NCBI GenBank assembly: GCA_019420905.1
Contig: JAHZGH010000006.1
Span: 159,920 to 223,919, forward strand
Reading direction: 5' to 3'
DNA: 64,000 bases
Source of the DNA: Succinivibrionaceae bacterium
GTDB lineage: Bacteria > Pseudomonadota > Gammaproteobacteria > Enterobacterales > Succinivibrionaceae
The notes under the pieces were generated by a model. The model was given only the letters and a program-made list of their open reading frames with translations, was not told the DNA's origin and made no database searches. The position numbers and the translations under genes were made by a program. Numbering within the stretch: the stretch's first letter is position 1; the number at the start of each line of letters is the position of its first letter. Shown piece by piece: positions 62,977 to 64,000 of this stretch.

Positions 62977-63957
62977 TTAGTTTGCTAAGGATGCAATGCG
63001 ATCTAACAGAGTTTTAAAGGTTGCACCGTATTGTTCACGGACAGGAGCTGATTTTTCGATAAAAGGCTTTTTATCAGGATAGGTTACAACCATGCCTTTG
63101 CTCTCTAAAGTTAAGATGGCTTCCTTGTCCATTTGTCTTGACAGATCACGCTCATCGACTTCAGCCTTGCGCATGCAGGCATTTAAAAGGTCTTGATCTT
63201 CCTTTGATAAGCGATTCCAGATCTTAGGTGAGAACAAAATGAAAACGGTAGAATAGCAATGCTCGGTAACAGCCATATGCTTGTTGACCTCTACTACGTT
63301 GTTTTTATCAATAACGGTAGCAGGGTTTTCCTGACCATCGATTGCACCTTGCTGCATGCCGGTATAGGCATCAGACCAGGACATCGGTACAGGATCGGCA
63401 CCTAAAGCCATCCATAATTCCTGATGGATCTTATTTTCCATAACACGAATACGTAAGCCCTGAACGTCTTCAACGCTGTTTACGTCGCGTTTGGAGTTAG
63501 TAAGATTACGGAAGCCTGATTCCCAAATTGAAAAGCCTTTTAATCTTACGGCCTCTAATTTTTGTAAATATTCTTTGCCGATATCGCCTAAGAATACCTT
63601 ATCTGCATGATCGGTAGAGGTGATGGTGTAAGGTAAATCGAAAGCTGCAAGTTCAGGCAGGAAGTTAATCAATACGGACTGATTAACCACGGCCATATCT
63701 AAATCGCCCATCTGCACGCTTTCAATGTTTTCACGTTCAGAACCTAATTGTCCGTTGTGGAAGGTTAATACCTTAATTCTGCCGTTGCTTTTTTCGTAAA
63801 CATCCTGTGCAAATTTGTCTAAGCTGATGCCGATAGCTCCGTCTGCAGCTGAGGCCTGAGCTATACGTAAAGTTACGACTTTATCGGAGTTATCGCATCC
63901 TGAGAGCAATGCCGCAGAACACAATGCTAAGGCTCCACATAAAAGTTTTAATTTCAT
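62977..63957 (-). CDS. TRAP transporter solute-binding lipoprotein DctP (second system)
   Basis: A 326-residue binding protein with a lipoprotein signal (ALCSAALLSGC; Cys near residue 21 of the ATG form), unlike the first DctP, which has an ordinary signal peptide. FRNLTNSKRDV holds the substrate-binding Arg, and QQGAIDGQENPA is typical. The ATG at 63957 has GAGG at good spacing. A GTG six bases upstream is less likely. The operon promoter lies at or past the right window edge. Confidence 0.92.
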   Translation of the reverse strand: MKLKLLCGALALCSAALLSGCDNSDKVVTLRIAQASAADGAIGISLDKFAQDVYEKSNGRIKVLTFHNGQLGSERENIESVQMGDLDMAVVNQSVLINFLPELAAFDLPYTITSTDHADKVFLGDIGKEYLQKLEAVRLKGFSIWESGFRNLTNSKRDVNSVEDVQGLRIRVMENKIHQELWMALGADPVPMSWSDAYTGMQQGAIDGQENPATVIDKNNVVEVNKHMAVTEHCYSTVFILFSPKIWNRLSKEDQDLLNACMRKAEVDERDLSRQMDKEAILTLESKGMVVTYPDKKPFIEKSAPVREQYGATFKTLLDRIASLAN

Positions 63958-64000
63958 ATACACCTCATGTTTGTTGATAATTTCATTGATTAAGGTAAAA

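Overview
The window reads as a chromosomal segment of a low-GC, host-associated, fermentative Gammaproteobacterium. The best guess is a relative of Succinivibrionaceae (Aeromonadales). This is an inference from protein flavour, gene order (thrS-infC-rpmI-rplT; dksA-gluQRS-pcnB-folK; frsA-proB-proA), TRAP transporters and glycogen genes; no 16S gene is present to confirm it. Coding is dense and on both strands. Convergent genes are usually separated by bidirectional hairpin terminators. I saw no insertion sequence, prophage or CRISPR array.

Layout. 1-3.7 kb: tRNA-Val(GAC), then thrS-infC-rpmI-rplT, with an anticodon-arm-like hairpin before thrS and an AUA start for infC. 3.7-10.1 kb: gltA, purU, pdxH, ackA and msbA. 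10.1-14.8 kb: a DUF2786 protein, a MalZ-like GH13 protein that has lost most catalytic residues, pepD and a small ORF. 15-17.6 kb: bioF-bioG-bioC for pimeloyl-ACP and biotin synthesis. 17.6-20.2 kb: uspE and murJ. 20.25-22.1 kb: a gene-free, very AT-rich island with at least nine co-oriented TGTGGGAAA-type repeats. 22.1-28.5 kb: frsA-proB-proA, modF and a second UspE-like gene. 28.6-33.7 kb: a minus-strand run dksA-gluQRS-pcnB-folK-pth-ychF, in which pcnB probably starts at AUU. 34-42.9 kb: mrcB, an orphan, mlaA-tyrA-ydgA-like, a small membrane orphan and htpX.

43.5-51.8 kb is an accessory catabolic locus. A divergent intergenic region with repeated TGCGCA palindromes separates a minus-strand operon (split transketolase, enolase-superfamily sugar-acid dehydratase, TRAP DctP-DctQ-DctM) from a plus-strand pair (D-2-hydroxyacid dehydrogenase, LacI-family regulator). 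This fits regulated uptake and breakdown of a sugar acid or related carboxylate. gapA follows.

53.6-60.4 kb is a glycogen/maltodextrin operon malQ-glgB-glgX. GlgB carries an unusual Lys/Ala-rich C-terminal tail, and glgX is interrupted by a +1 frameshift at a T run. The window ends with a second TRAP cluster (DctP lipoprotein, DctQ, DctM) followed by a KduD-like dehydrogenase, probably for a uronate-type substrate.

The observations most worth following are the repeat island, the catalytically stripped GH13 protein, the pair of IF3-sensitive non-canonical starts (infC, pcnB), the candidate thrS operator, the GlgB tail and the sugar-acid divergon. I could not run searches or folding. Family calls rest on motifs and remembered homologues.
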